A stretch of DNA of 46,924 nucleotides from positions 1-46,924 of the forward strand of contig JASLDG010000037.1 of NCBI GenBank assembly GCA_030146045.1, given 5' to 3'. This DNA is from Candidatus Saccharimonadales bacterium (GTDB lineage: Bacteria; Patescibacteriota; Saccharimonadia; Saccharimonadales; Saccharimonadaceae). The position numbers were made by a program, and so were the translations under genes. The notes below the pieces were generated by a model that was given only the letters and a program-made list of their open reading frames with translations, had not been told where the DNA came from and made no database searches. Numbering within the stretch: the first letter of the stretch is position 1; each line of letters opens with the position of its first letter. This document shows positions 14,667-22,813 of this stretch, piece after piece.

Positions 14667-16574
14667 TTATTTCTCGTCTTTTTTGTCGTCGACAACTTCG
14701 CCTTCAACTGGCTCGTCTTTGTCAGCCTTTGCGTCGCCATCTTCAGAAACAGGTGCCTCGTCCTTACTTGCGGCTTCGTACATCTTGGCACCGATTGGCA
14801 TGATTTTGTCGTTCAATGCTTTTACGGCTGCCTCGAGCTCATCTTTGTCTGCACTCGTGTTTTCTTTGACTTTTTTCGCCTCAGTCACCGCTTCTTCGAT
14901 TATCTTTTTGTCGTCATCAGAAATCTTATCCTTGTACTCGTCGGGCATCTTTTCTGCCTGGTAAATACCATTCTCAAGCTGGTTACGCGCGTCGACTGCT
15001 TCGCGCTTTTTCTTGTCTTCATCCGCGTGAGCTTCGGCCTCTTTTTGGGCTTTTTCGATATCTTCTTTGCTCATGTTACCACTGTCTTGGATAGTAACTG
15101 AGTTTTCTTTGCCCGTACCCTTGTCTTTGGCAGTCACGTTCAAGATACCGTTGGCATCGAGGCTAAATGTCACCTCGACCTGCGGCACACCGCGAGGTGC
15201 TGGCGCGATACCATCGAGGATGAATCGACCGAGGGATTTATTGTCGCTCGCCATTTCGCGCTCACCTTGCAATACATGAATCTCAACTTGCGGCTGATTG
15301 TCAGCGGCGGTACTAAATGTCTCACTCTTCGATGTTGGGATGGTGGTATTACGCTCGATCAGCTTGGTCGATACGCCACCCATTGTCTCGATACCGAGGC
15401 TGAGCGGAGTTACATCAAGGAGCAACACGTCTTTGACATCACCCTGCAATACACCACCCTGAATCGCCGCACCGACCGCCACGACCTCGTCTGGGTTCAC
15501 ACCCTGGAGCGGGTCTTTGCCAAAGATGCCCTTGACCTTCTCTACCACTGCTGGCATACGGGTCATACCACCGACAAGCACGACTTCATCAATATCCTTC
15601 GCGCTCAGATCAGCGTCTTTGAGTGCTTTTTCGACAGGCTCCGCAAGGCGACCGATTAGGTCTTTGACTAATTCTTCGAGCTTGGCACGAGTCAACGTAT
15701 ACTCGAAATGCTTTGGACCATCAGCGTCAGCGGTAATAAATGGCAGATTCACTTCATAGCTGGTCGTTGTCGAGAGCTCCTTCTTGGCCTTTTCTGCTTC
15801 ATCCTTGAGACGCTGGAGTGCAGCGTTGTCGCCCTTGAGATCCACCCCTTCGTTTTTCTTGAACTCTGCGATGAAATGATCGACGATACGATTGTCGAAA
15901 TCTTCACCACCAAGGTGTGTGTCGCCATTGGTTGAGCGAACTTCAAACACGCCATCACCGAGTTCGAGGATTGAGACGTCGAAGGTACCACCACCAAGGT
16001 CGAAGACAGCAATCTTCTCTTCTTTTTTGTTCTCGAGACCATAGGCAAGAGCTGCCGCTGTTGGCTCGTTGATAATACGCTTGACCTCAAGGCCAGCGAT
16101 CTTGCCAGCGTCTTTGGTCGCCTGACGCTGCGAGTCATCGAAGTACGCAGGAACGGTAATAACCGCTTCGGTGACTTTTTCGCCGAGGAACGCCTCTGCG
16201 TCAGCCTTGATTTTACTTAGAATCATCGCCGAGACTTCTTCTGGTGTGTATTCTTTGTCGCCCATCTTGACCGCTACACCGTCGCCTTTTTTGACGATTT
16301 CGTACGGCATGATGTCATGGTCTTTTTGGACCTCTTGGTCGCTAAACTTGCGGCCGATCAGACGTTTAACACCGTAAATAGTGTTCTTAGCGTTAGTCAC
16401 GCGCTGACGCTGCGCAACTTGTCCGACGAGGCGTTCGCCTTTTTTATTGATCGCAACCACGCTTGGCGTCGTGCGGTTACCTTCGGCATTGGCGATAACT
16501 TCTGGTTTGCCTGCCACCATGTAGGCAAACGCTGAGTTCGTCGTACCGAGGTCAATTCCGATAATCTTACCCAT
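14667..16574 (-). CDS. dnaK: Chaperone DnaK (Hsp70)
   Basis: Full-length 635-residue Hsp70. The nucleotide-binding domain starts GKIIGIDLGTTNS (residues 2-14), with IINEPTAAALAYG near 165-177 and FDLGGGTFDVS near 190; the substrate-binding domain follows from about 380, then a helical lid and an acidic C-terminal tail ending VVDDKKDEK. It folds proteins in the cytoplasm with DnaJ and GrpE, both encoded here but in separate transcripts. Unlike most housekeeping genes in the window it has an ordinary leader of about 80 nt and an SD (AGGAGA) before the ATG. The promoter overlaps one perfect and one degenerate CIRCE element, indicating HrcA repression. Confidence 0.98.
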   Translation of the reverse strand: MGKIIGIDLGTTNSAFAYMVAGKPEVIANAEGNRTTPSVVAINKKGERLVGQVAQRQRVTNAKNTIYGVKRLIGRKFSDQEVQKDHDIMPYEIVKKGDGVAVKMGDKEYTPEEVSAMILSKIKADAEAFLGEKVTEAVITVPAYFDDSQRQATKDAGKIAGLEVKRIINEPTAAALAYGLENKKEEKIAVFDLGGGTFDVSILELGDGVFEVRSTNGDTHLGGEDFDNRIVDHFIAEFKKNEGVDLKGDNAALQRLKDEAEKAKKELSTTTSYEVNLPFITADADGPKHFEYTLTRAKLEELVKDLIGRLAEPVEKALKDADLSAKDIDEVVLVGGMTRMPAVVEKVKGIFGKDPLQGVNPDEVVAVGAAIQGGVLQGDVKDVLLLDVTPLSLGIETMGGVSTKLIERNTTIPTSKSETFSTAADNQPQVEIHVLQGEREMASDNKSLGRFILDGIAPAPRGVPQVEVTFSLDANGILNVTAKDKGTGKENSVTIQDSGNMSKEDIEKAQKEAEAHADEDKKKREAVDARNQLENGIYQAEKMPDEYKDKISDDDKKIIEEAVTEAKKVKENTSADKDELEAAVKALNDKIMPIGAKMYEAASKDEAPVSEDGDAKADKDEPVEGEVVDDKKDEK

Positions 16575-16626
16575 ATGTATCTCTCCTATTCAGTTAGATT
16601 AATGTATCAAATAGTATGTATTCATT

Positions 16627-16653
16627 TTAGCACTCTACTATATAGATTGCCAA
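16627..16653. promoter_or_regulatory. Degenerate second CIRCE-like element of dnaK
   Basis: TTAGCACTC, nine bases, GATTGCCAA: left arm perfect, right arm 7 of 9 matches. It covers the expected transcription start, downstream of the perfect operator. Confidence 0.6.
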
Positions 16654-16660
16654 TATCTTT

Positions 16661-16690
16661 AGTATATATAAATTAGCACTCTAATGTCAA
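16661..16690 (-). promoter_or_regulatory. dnaK promoter
   Basis: TTGACA (16685-16690) and TATACT (16661-16666) with 18 bp between. The -35 overlaps the spacer and right side of the CIRCE operator. Confidence 0.8.
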
Positions 16691-16699
16691 GAGTGCTAA
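16673..16699. promoter_or_regulatory. CIRCE operator (HrcA site) of dnaK
   Basis: TTAGCACTC taatgtcaa GAGTGCTAA, a perfect CIRCE. Its spacer carries the -35 hexamer TTGACA on the minus strand. The divergent glycosidase-like gene starts only 37 bp away, so HrcA might also affect it. Confidence 0.95.
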
Positions 16700-16723
16700 T
16701 TTTTGTTTTTTCACCTCTTATGA

Positions 16724-16729
16724 TACACT
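16724..16729 (+). promoter_or_regulatory. -10 box, leaderless-type, for the gene at 16736
   Basis: TGA-TACACT-cgtggc-ATG: an extended -10 six bases before the start codon. Confidence 0.5.
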
Positions 16730-16735
16730 CGTGGC

Positions 16736-18193
16736 ATGATATTCCTTATCATCGCGGGATGTGCGGTGGTGTGCCTCGTGTTGGCTGCCTACTTTACCAA
16801 TCCGTTCAACCGCCTGACGATCATTCGCCATACGTACCGCGCCGAGATGAAGCGAGGAATCCTCACCGCCATTGATGACAATCACCTACTGCAGGTTAAA
16901 CAATCACGCGCTCGCCGCTGGTTTGCCGTCCTGAAAAACGGCATCCATATCGTAAATAGTCGCTGGCATAAAAGCCCCGCAAGCCGCAATACGACAGTCA
17001 ATGAAATCATAGCTGATATCTATACACTCCGGTTTAACCCGAAAAAACTGCTTTTAACATCTGGCGACCACTTCAGTGCCTTATTCGTACGTAACCTCGG
17101 TGTTTTTTACTATCCAACGCTCGACACACACATTCCATCAACCGAGCAGCAGTGGCACGACCGACAAATGGTATACATACAAACACTTGCCTATGCGCTC
17201 GGTACCTTTGCCAAGCAGTCCGAGCTCACAACAACCATTGTTCCAACCGGCCGCCGTACTGCTACCTGCGTCAATTTCTACGCATATCCATCTGACACAC
17301 TCTACGGCATGCTTTATGCGCTCGCGCATGTACTCGACAAAGAGTCAGGGCGTCCAGTAACATACGGTGGCATTTCACGGCCGCTGGATACCGTCCCGGC
17401 TGCGCATGTCCTCCTTGATACCTATAAAACATCGCTCATAGGGCATTATCATCGTTACCGTGAAAAAGTCTTTGACGAAAGACGTGGGCTCGTTAATCCC
17501 ATGGTACGCATGTCCGGCGCCAAGGATATCACCAAGCGCAGCTCTGCATTTTACGATAATGTGATTTTCTGGAAAACAACCGAGCTTGCGATGACACTTG
17601 GACTCATTCCACACGACCCAAAGTTTTTGGCAACGCTCAAAGCGCGAATTCTAAAGACATTTTGGCTCGAACATGAGGGCTACTTTCTTGAGGATTTATC
17701 GAAAGAAGGCAAAGATGAAAAATATTATTCGAGTGACTGGCTGATAGTGCTCGCAACCGGATTTTTGTCGCCATCAAAACAAGGGGAGCGTCAGTATTTC
17801 ACTCGCAGCATCGATTATATCCATACCATGAACATCGACCGACCATTCGCAATCAAGTATCAGCATGAAACCCGTGCTCATCGTCAATTCGCCGCCGTAC
17901 GACTCGTGGTCGCGAGCTATGGAGGCGACAGCATCTGGAGCTTCTGGGGAATGGAATACATCAAAACATTACTTGCGCTGTATCGTATCACCAAAAAGCA
18001 GTGGTATCTTGAGGAAGCCGACTATCACATCGCAAAATACGAAGAAATGATAGTTAAGTACGGTGGCTTTCCTGAACTCTATGATGCACACGGAGACATG
18101 ATGCAGACCGCCTTTTATCGAAGTGTTCGTCAAACTGGCTGGGTAATAGGATTTGATCAGGTGCGTACATTACGTCGTACAATAGAATCCTAA
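16736..18193 (+). CDS. Membrane-anchored six-hairpin glycosidase-like protein
   Basis: A 485-residue protein with an N-terminal membrane segment (MIFLIIAGCAVVCLVLAAYF) and then a large domain that resembles the protein at 11282-12421. Shared features include a run of aromatic/acidic motifs and a C-terminal FPELYDAHGDMMQTAFYRS comparable to YPELLNPDGTWYKAPFYKS in the other gene, supporting an (alpha/alpha)6-barrel glycosidase-like fold. It contains FYAYPSDTLYGMLYALAHVL near 183-202 and YGGDSIWSFWGMEYIKTLLAL near 392-412. Probably acts on a glycan at the membrane; orientation and substrate unknown. It is divergent from dnaK, sharing the CIRCE-containing intergenic region, and is followed by a pilin-like gene. 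Confidence 0.7.
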   Translation: MIFLIIAGCAVVCLVLAAYFTNPFNRLTIIRHTYRAEMKRGILTAIDDNHLLQVKQSRARRWFAVLKNGIHIVNSRWHKSPASRNTTVNEIIADIYTLRFNPKKLLLTSGDHFSALFVRNLGVFYYPTLDTHIPSTEQQWHDRQMVYIQTLAYALGTFAKQSELTTTIVPTGRRTATCVNFYAYPSDTLYGMLYALAHVLDKESGRPVTYGGISRPLDTVPAAHVLLDTYKTSLIGHYHRYREKVFDERRGLVNPMVRMSGAKDITKRSSAFYDNVIFWKTTELAMTLGLIPHDPKFLATLKARILKTFWLEHEGYFLEDLSKEGKDEKYYSSDWLIVLATGFLSPSKQGERQYFTRSIDYIHTMNIDRPFAIKYQHETRAHRQFAAVRLVVASYGGDSIWSFWGMEYIKTLLALYRITKKQWYLEEADYHIAKYEEMIVKYGGFPELYDAHGDMMQTAFYRSVRQTGWVIGFDQVRTLRRTIES

Positions 18194-18254
18194 CGCTTTT
18201 CTTCTTCATATTCATGCTATACTGCATGCAGAATAATACGAGAAAAGGATGGGT

Positions 18255-18770
18255 ATGCGTAAAAGTGGATTTAGTACGATTGAAATAATATTACTTGTAG
18301 CAGTCATCGGCTTGCTCGCAGCTGTCGGCTATCTGTTTGTACAATCGGCACAAAAACAACAAGGCAATGACAATACCACCACACCAACTCACGCGTCGAA
18401 GACAACAAAACCAGAATCTAACAATGACGAATCAAAGGTGGCACTTGAAGCCGTACAAGCATTCTATAAAAAAATTCTCAGCCAACCAGATCGCACCATG
18501 TATGCACCAAGCGCGTGGGTAAGTGACGGCTATGTGACGGAAGCGGCAGCCGATCAATATAAGAATGCGACCGGTATGGATATCACGACCTGTAGCCAGA
18601 ATCCTTTGGACTACGATAAATATACGTTCGCCGAGCCAACTATCAGTGGGGCAACTGGTATGGTACACATTTCAGGTAAATATGAAATGGGTGATGAGAC
18701 CATGATCATGGTGAGCCTCGTTAAGGATGGTACTACCTGGAAGATCGACAAATTCAGTTGCACAATGTAG
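18255..18770 (+). CDS. Type IV pilin-like (prepilin) protein
   Basis: A 171-residue protein with a short basic leader MRKSG, a prepilin-peptidase-type site before FSTIEIILLVAVIGLLAAVG (Glu at mature position 5), and a hydrophobic helix to about residue 27. The rest is a Thr/Lys/Asn-rich linker (about 32-60) and a globular C-terminal domain with two Cys residues that may pair (C near 115 and the penultimate-but-two residue). Such proteins are processed by PilD and assemble in type IV pili or related fibres; no other pilus gene is present here. The start at 18255 fits the AAAAGG SD better than the ATG at 18249. A TATACT box lies about 35 bp upstream. Confidence 0.82.
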   Translation: MRKSGFSTIEIILLVAVIGLLAAVGYLFVQSAQKQQGNDNTTTPTHASKTTKPESNNDESKVALEAVQAFYKKILSQPDRTMYAPSAWVSDGYVTEAAADQYKNATGMDITTCSQNPLDYDKYTFAEPTISGATGMVHISGKYEMGDETMIMVSLVKDGTTWKIDKFSCTM

Positions 18771-18791
18771 AGCGCTGCACTATCAACAAAA

Positions 18792-18812
18792 ATACCCCTC
18801 CTAGAGGGGTAT
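18792..18812. terminator. Convergent terminator between pilin-like gene and grpE
   Basis: ATACCCCTC cta GAGGGGTAT; on the minus strand it is followed by TTTTTG, so it is strong for the hrcA-grpE operon and weaker for the plus-strand gene. Confidence 0.82.
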
Positions 18813-18829
18813 CTTTATAGTTGCATCAC

Positions 18830-19321
18830 CTACTGACGAGTGACTTTCACCATTGCGTGGCGAATTGGATAGCCGTTCAAGGTATAGCCTGCTTGCAACT
18901 CTTCAGCGACAACTTCGTTCTCACCCTCTGCTTCTTCGTCAATTTGAATCGCTTCATGGAGTTCGGGATTAAATTCAACTCCTGGTGTCGCGTCGATACG
19001 ACGAACATTCAACTTTTCGAGCGATGTATTGAGCTGCTTCACCAAGCTCGCTACGCCTTGCGCCCATTTATTTTCCTGGAGCTCTTCTGGCGTATGAGCA
19101 ATGGCACGTTCAATATTGTCAATGACAGGGAGCAGCTGCATAATCGCGCTTGTCTGACCTGCATCGCGCGCAACCGACTTCTCCTGTTCAACACGCTTGC
19201 GGTAGTTTTCAAAATCTGCACGTGTCCGCTGCACATCAGCGGTCAGCTCAGCAATTTGCTGCGCCATCACCTCATATTGTTCGTCTCTTTCTTCGTTGTT
19301 CGTATCAACAGTATCTGCCAT
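18830..19321 (-). CDS. grpE: Nucleotide exchange factor GrpE
   Basis: A 163-residue GrpE: acidic disordered start (MADTVDTNNEERDEQ), a long coiled coil (about residues 18-70) with RADFENYRKRVEQEK, the four-helix part, and the C-terminal beta-wing with ATPGVEFNPELHEAI and a final GYTLNGYPIRHAMVKV. It releases ADP from DnaK. Start MADT at 19321 is set by the SD AAAAGGAA; upstream in-frame codons would extend into the neighbouring gene. It is the third gene of hrcA - 58-aa protein - grpE. Confidence 0.95.
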   Translation of the reverse strand: MADTVDTNNEERDEQYEVMAQQIAELTADVQRTRADFENYRKRVEQEKSVARDAGQTSAIMQLLPVIDNIERAIAHTPEELQENKWAQGVASLVKQLNTSLEKLNVRRIDATPGVEFNPELHEAIQIDEEAEGENEVVAEELQAGYTLNGYPIRHAMVKVTRQ

Positions 19322-19337
19322 CGTATCGTTCCTTTTC

Positions 19338-19514
19338 CTATTTCTTGTTTCGTTGTGTACGCTTGAACGGCCACCATGCTTCGGCATCTATACTACCAGC
19401 GCTAAACATCATAATCAGCAGGCCGCCAACTATACAAAATACCACTACTGCGATAGCAACGAGCCACACTGGCCAACCACCAATAAGGTGTCCGAGCCAC
19501 TCAGCAACATCCAT
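19338..19514 (-). CDS. 58-aa single-span membrane protein inside the hrcA-grpE operon
   Basis: Begins MDVAEWLGHLIGGWPVWLVAI, has one strong membrane span (about residues 14-36) and a basic C-terminal tail ending RTQRNKK, so it is probably anchored with the tail in the cytoplasm. No family recognised. Its ATG lies one base after the hrcA stop, with the SD GAGGAGG inside the last hrcA codons, so translation is coupled. grpE starts 16 bp after its stop. Conservation of this position between heat-shock genes would be informative; it could respond to membrane stress, which is only a guess. Confidence 0.72.
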   Translation of the reverse strand: MDVAEWLGHLIGGWPVWLVAIAVVVFCIVGGLLIMMFSAGSIDAEAWWPFKRTQRNKK

Positions 19515-19515
19515 C

Positions 19516-20220
19516 CTACAACACCTCCTCGAGCATGGCACCGGCATGGCGCACAAGCTGCATTACTCTGGCGTAGCTTTGGCGTGTTGGTCCCAGTACC
19601 CCGATATAGCTGCGGTCGCTGTACGGCGAACGAAACCGACTAACAATAAGACTCGCACCGCTGGTTTTGCCAATTGGGTTTTCAGAACCAATAAAGACAT
19701 TCAGCGGTTCGTTCGGCGCTGCTTCACGGAGCCATGGCTCGAGATTGTCGAGTAGTCGAGCAACCGCTTGCGCATGATTACCTTGCATAAATTCTGGCTG
19801 CGAGAAAAGGTTTCCCATACCATTAATGTAGAGTTGGTCACCAATCGTCGCAAGACCCAAATTATGCGTCAAATCCACTAGACTGTCGACCGCGCTCCGA
19901 ATTGCTCGGTCGGCACGATCACCATGCGTTGCGACGCGCGCTTCGATCGCTCTCGCACTGCGATCGAGGGCCATGTCTTGCGTTGGCGCCTCCGTGAGTC
20001 GATTGACATACATACGATACCCCTGGTCGGTTGGGATGCGGCCAGCACTCGTATGCGGCTGCTCAATCAGTCCCATATCCTCAAGCCGCACCATCTCACT
20101 CCGTATCGTCGCACTTGATACTCCGAACAATTTTGCGAGCGTGACACTCCCAACAGGTACAGCGACTTCAGCATACTGCTCGATAATCGCAATCAGAATC
20201 TGCATTTGGCGTTCGGTCAT
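19516..20220 (-). CDS. hrcA: Heat-inducible transcription repressor HrcA (short form)
   Basis: The first ~75 residues form the HrcA winged-helix domain: MTERQMQILIAIIEQYAEVAVPVGS, then SSATIRSEMVRLEDMGLIEQPHTSAGRIPTDQGYR. The C-terminus has IGVLGPTRQSYARVMQLV, the typical HrcA end. At 234 residues it is about 100 shorter than usual (about 340), so the middle dimerisation/insertion region is reduced. It represses genes through CIRCE, present at dnaJ, dnaK and its own promoter, giving autoregulation. The ATG at 20220 follows TATAAT by six bases, making the message leaderless; an in-frame start nine codons upstream would lie in the promoter. Confidence 0.93.
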   Translation of the reverse strand: MTERQMQILIAIIEQYAEVAVPVGSVTLAKLFGVSSATIRSEMVRLEDMGLIEQPHTSAGRIPTDQGYRMYVNRLTEAPTQDMALDRSARAIEARVATHGDRADRAIRSAVDSLVDLTHNLGLATIGDQLYINGMGNLFSQPEFMQGNHAQAVARLLDNLEPWLREAAPNEPLNVFIGSENPIGKTSGASLIVSRFRSPYSDRSYIGVLGPTRQSYARVMQLVRHAGAMLEEVL

Positions 20221-20226
20221 ACTTTT

Positions 20227-20255
20227 ATTATAGCGCAGAATTAGCACTCATGCAA
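20227..20255 (-). promoter_or_regulatory. hrcA promoter, leaderless-type
   Basis: TTGCAT (20250-20255, in the CIRCE spacer), 17 bp, TATAAT (20227-20232), then aaaagt and ATG. Confidence 0.8.
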
Positions 20256-20267
20256 TATGAGTGCTAA
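20241..20267. promoter_or_regulatory. CIRCE operator (HrcA site) of hrcA
   Basis: TTAGCACTC atgcaatat GAGTGCTAA, perfect. The TAG of the minus-strand TTAGCACTC arm is the stop codon of gmk, as also happens at the dnaJ operator. Confidence 0.95.
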
Positions 20268-20977
20268 TTTACCGACCGAAGCGTATCAAGCAAATCACGT
20301 GCCCGCAGTCGTGCCTCGTCATCATGCCTGTTAAAGCTATCTTTACGATGCGCGATTTCGCTTATTACTCGTACTGCTCGCTCAAGATCATCGTTAATAA
20401 TAAAGTGATAGTAGGGAACCTCATCAAGCGCATGGGTGAGCTCTTTGATGGCACTTTCACGCCGCTTCGGCCACTCCGCCTCGAATGCTTCGGTTGATTC
20501 ATATCGCTTTGCTAAGCGCTCACGCCATGTCGCGAAGTCAGGCGGCACAATAAAGAGCGCCGTAACTGCCGATGAAATTGCTCGGTATTCGTCAACTCCT
20601 TGTACGTCAAGATCTGTCACGGCGATTTTATCAGCATCATGGACCGTCTGGAGTGCTGCGATAGACGTACCGTAAATAGTGCCATGCACGTACTTCGCCT
20701 CAATAAATGCTTGCTTTTCAAGCATGAGCTCCGCTTCATGCGTATTGATGAAATGGTAATCGATGCCATTCTGCTCTTCCTCACCATTATTACTACGCGG
20801 CGCACGCGTCGTATGCGAAACAATATCCATAAAATCGCTACCAGCAAGCAGTTGAGATTTAATCGTGTCCTTGCCTGCGCCGGAAATCCCCACCAATAAG
20901 ACAATACGCGTTGCTTCGATTAATTCACGCGCTTCAACCGGCGTGTGATATTGAGTAACCATAGTTTCAAGATTCAT
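20264..20977 (-). CDS. gmk: Guanylate kinase-like protein
   Basis: A 237-residue P-loop kinase. An N-terminal extension of about 25 residues precedes the Walker A segment VGISGAGKDTI (non-standard: GMP kinases usually have GPSGVGKST). It is followed by VSHTTRAPRSNNGEEEQNG and DYHFI near 55-75, the GMP-binding pattern, and by ALDEVPYYHFIINDDLERAV near 190-210. It should phosphorylate GMP to GDP. The altered P-loop and extra tail leave open a different nucleotide specificity. TATACT lies seven bases before the ATG. Its stop codon lies within the hrcA CIRCE. Confidence 0.85.
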   Translation of the reverse strand: MNLETMVTQYHTPVEARELIEATRIVLLVGISGAGKDTIKSQLLAGSDFMDIVSHTTRAPRSNNGEEEQNGIDYHFINTHEAELMLEKQAFIEAKYVHGTIYGTSIAALQTVHDADKIAVTDLDVQGVDEYRAISSAVTALFIVPPDFATWRERLAKRYESTEAFEAEWPKRRESAIKELTHALDEVPYYHFIINDDLERAVRVISEIAHRKDSFNRHDDEARLRARDLLDTLRSVN

Positions 20978-20984
20978 TTTACTT

Positions 20985-20990
20985 AGTATA
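20985..20990 (-). promoter_or_regulatory. -10 box, leaderless-type, of gmk
   Basis: TGC-TATACT-aagtaaa-ATG, extended -10 seven bases before the start; it lies just inside the gap after lepA. Confidence 0.6.
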
Positions 20991-20995
20991 GCAAA

Positions 20996-22774
20996 CTAGT
21001 CCCGCTTCAACATCACCGTAAATGCTTCACTCGGAATATCAACTTTTCCAAATCGCTTCATACGCTTCTTGCCCTTAGCTTGTTTAGCGAGCACTTTCTT
21101 TTTGCGCGAAACGTCACCGCCATAGAGACCAGTTGTCACATCCTTGCGATACGCGCTTAAATCTTCGCGCGCGATGAAACGTCCGCCAATCGCCGCTTGC
21201 AAAGCCACTTGGAAGTTCTGTCGCGGTATGACGTCTTTGAGTTTTTTAACGACCACACGCCCCAGTCCATCGGCTTCGGAACGATGCGCCATCACGCTCA
21301 ATGCATCAACGATTTCACCTGCTACATAGAAGTCAATACGTACTAAATCTTCCACTCGATACTCATCAAGTTCGTAGTTAAAACTCCCATATCCACTCGT
21401 GACGCTTTTCAACTGATCGTAAAAATCAGTCAGGAGATTGGCGAGTGGCGCTTCAAAACTAATCAACGCGCGCTCGTCGATATAGCTCAGGTTCTTCTGC
21501 CGGCCACGCTTACCCACAATCAACTGAATGACTGCACCGATATACTCGCTCGGTACCACAATTTCGCCGTTAATCCACGGTTCGCGAATCTCAGCCACCT
21601 TACTCATATCAGGCAGATCACTCGCCGACTTAATATCAAGCTCTTCACCATTGTTCAGTGTCACTTGGTAATCAGTTGATGGATTCGTCACTACCAAATC
21701 AAGATTATACTCACGCTCCAAACGCTCGCGAATAATGTCCATATGTAACAAACCAAGAAAACCAATACGCACGCCAAAGCCAAGCACTGGTGAATTTTCT
21801 GGCTCGAATTGGAGCGCTGAATCACTCAAGCTTAATTTTTCGATGGCGTCTTTGAGGTCATTATAATCTTCGTTACTGACCGGGAAAAACCCAGCGTAGA
21901 CAAATGGTTTGACGTTTTTGTAACCCGGGAGCGGCGCATTAGCTCGGGCACGTTTGGTAGTAATCGTATCACCGACTTTTGCATCACGTGTTGTTTTGAG
22001 GTTGGTCACGATATAGCCAATTTCCCCGGTTGCGATATCAGCCTCGGGGGTCATCGTCGGTGCGAGTGCTCCGACTTCAAGCGCCAGCCCACTGGCACCT
22101 GTTGCCAACATCTCGATTGTATCACCTTTTTTGACCGATCCATCCACCGTACGCGTGTACAAGATGACACCACGATAGTCATCGTAGTAACTGTCAAAAA
22201 TCAAACTCCGCGTCGGCTGTTGCGCATCACCTTGCGGCGCCGGAATCCGGGTAACGATCGCTGCAAGTACTTGATCGACATTCTCACCAGTTTTGGCAGA
22301 GATCTTAATAATATCTTCGTCTGCGCAACCAAGCAAATTGATAACTTCTTTGCTCACACGCGGCACGTCAGCCGCAGGCAAATCAACTTTATTAAGCACA
22401 GGGATAATTTCGAGTCCTGATTCCATCGCCAAATACACATTGGCGAGTGTCTGAGCCTGGATACCTTGGCTCGCGTCCACCACCAATACAGCACCTTCAC
22501 AGGCCTCCAGCGAGCGTGACACTTCATAGCTAAAATCAACATGCCCCGGTGTATCAATCAGATTGAGATCAACTCCTTGATAGTGCATACGGACAGGTGC
22601 CAGCTTGATCGTGATTCCTTTTTCGCGCTCAAGATCCATGCTATCAAGCAACTGTGATTTCATATCACGCTTCTCAACCGTGCCCGTGAGCTCCATCATG
22701 CGGTCAGCAAGCGTACTCTTACCATGATCAATATGGGCAATAATACAAAAATTTCGGATATGAGATTCGGTCAT
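20996..22774 (-). CDS. lepA: Elongation factor 4 (LepA), ribosome back-translocase
   Basis: A 592-residue translational GTPase. G1 is AHIDHGKS (residues 13-20), followed by DTPGHVDF (G3) and NKVDLPAAD (G4). The LepA-specific C-terminal domain is present, ending KVDIPSEAFTVMLK. LepA acts on stalled or mispositioned ribosomes. ATG 22774 gives the family-typical start; an upstream in-frame ATG overlaps the promoter. TATACT lies eight bases upstream. Confidence 0.97.
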   Translation of the reverse strand: MTESHIRNFCIIAHIDHGKSTLADRMMELTGTVEKRDMKSQLLDSMDLEREKGITIKLAPVRMHYQGVDLNLIDTPGHVDFSYEVSRSLEACEGAVLVVDASQGIQAQTLANVYLAMESGLEIIPVLNKVDLPAADVPRVSKEVINLLGCADEDIIKISAKTGENVDQVLAAIVTRIPAPQGDAQQPTRSLIFDSYYDDYRGVILYTRTVDGSVKKGDTIEMLATGASGLALEVGALAPTMTPEADIATGEIGYIVTNLKTTRDAKVGDTITTKRARANAPLPGYKNVKPFVYAGFFPVSNEDYNDLKDAIEKLSLSDSALQFEPENSPVLGFGVRIGFLGLLHMDIIRERLEREYNLDLVVTNPSTDYQVTLNNGEELDIKSASDLPDMSKVAEIREPWINGEIVVPSEYIGAVIQLIVGKRGRQKNLSYIDERALISFEAPLANLLTDFYDQLKSVTSGYGSFNYELDEYRVEDLVRIDFYVAGEIVDALSVMAHRSEADGLGRVVVKKLKDVIPRQNFQVALQAAIGGRFIAREDLSAYRKDVTTGLYGGDVSRKKKVLAKQAKGKKRMKRFGKVDIPSEAFTVMLKRD

Positions 22775-22782
22775 TAATGTAT

Positions 22783-22788
22783 AGTATA
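22783..22788 (-). promoter_or_regulatory. -10 box, near-leaderless, of lepA
   Basis: TGT-TATACT-atacatta-ATG: extended -10 eight bases before the start. Confidence 0.55.
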
Positions 22789-22813
22789 ACAGAGGTCGCA
22801 AAAAGTCGCCAGC

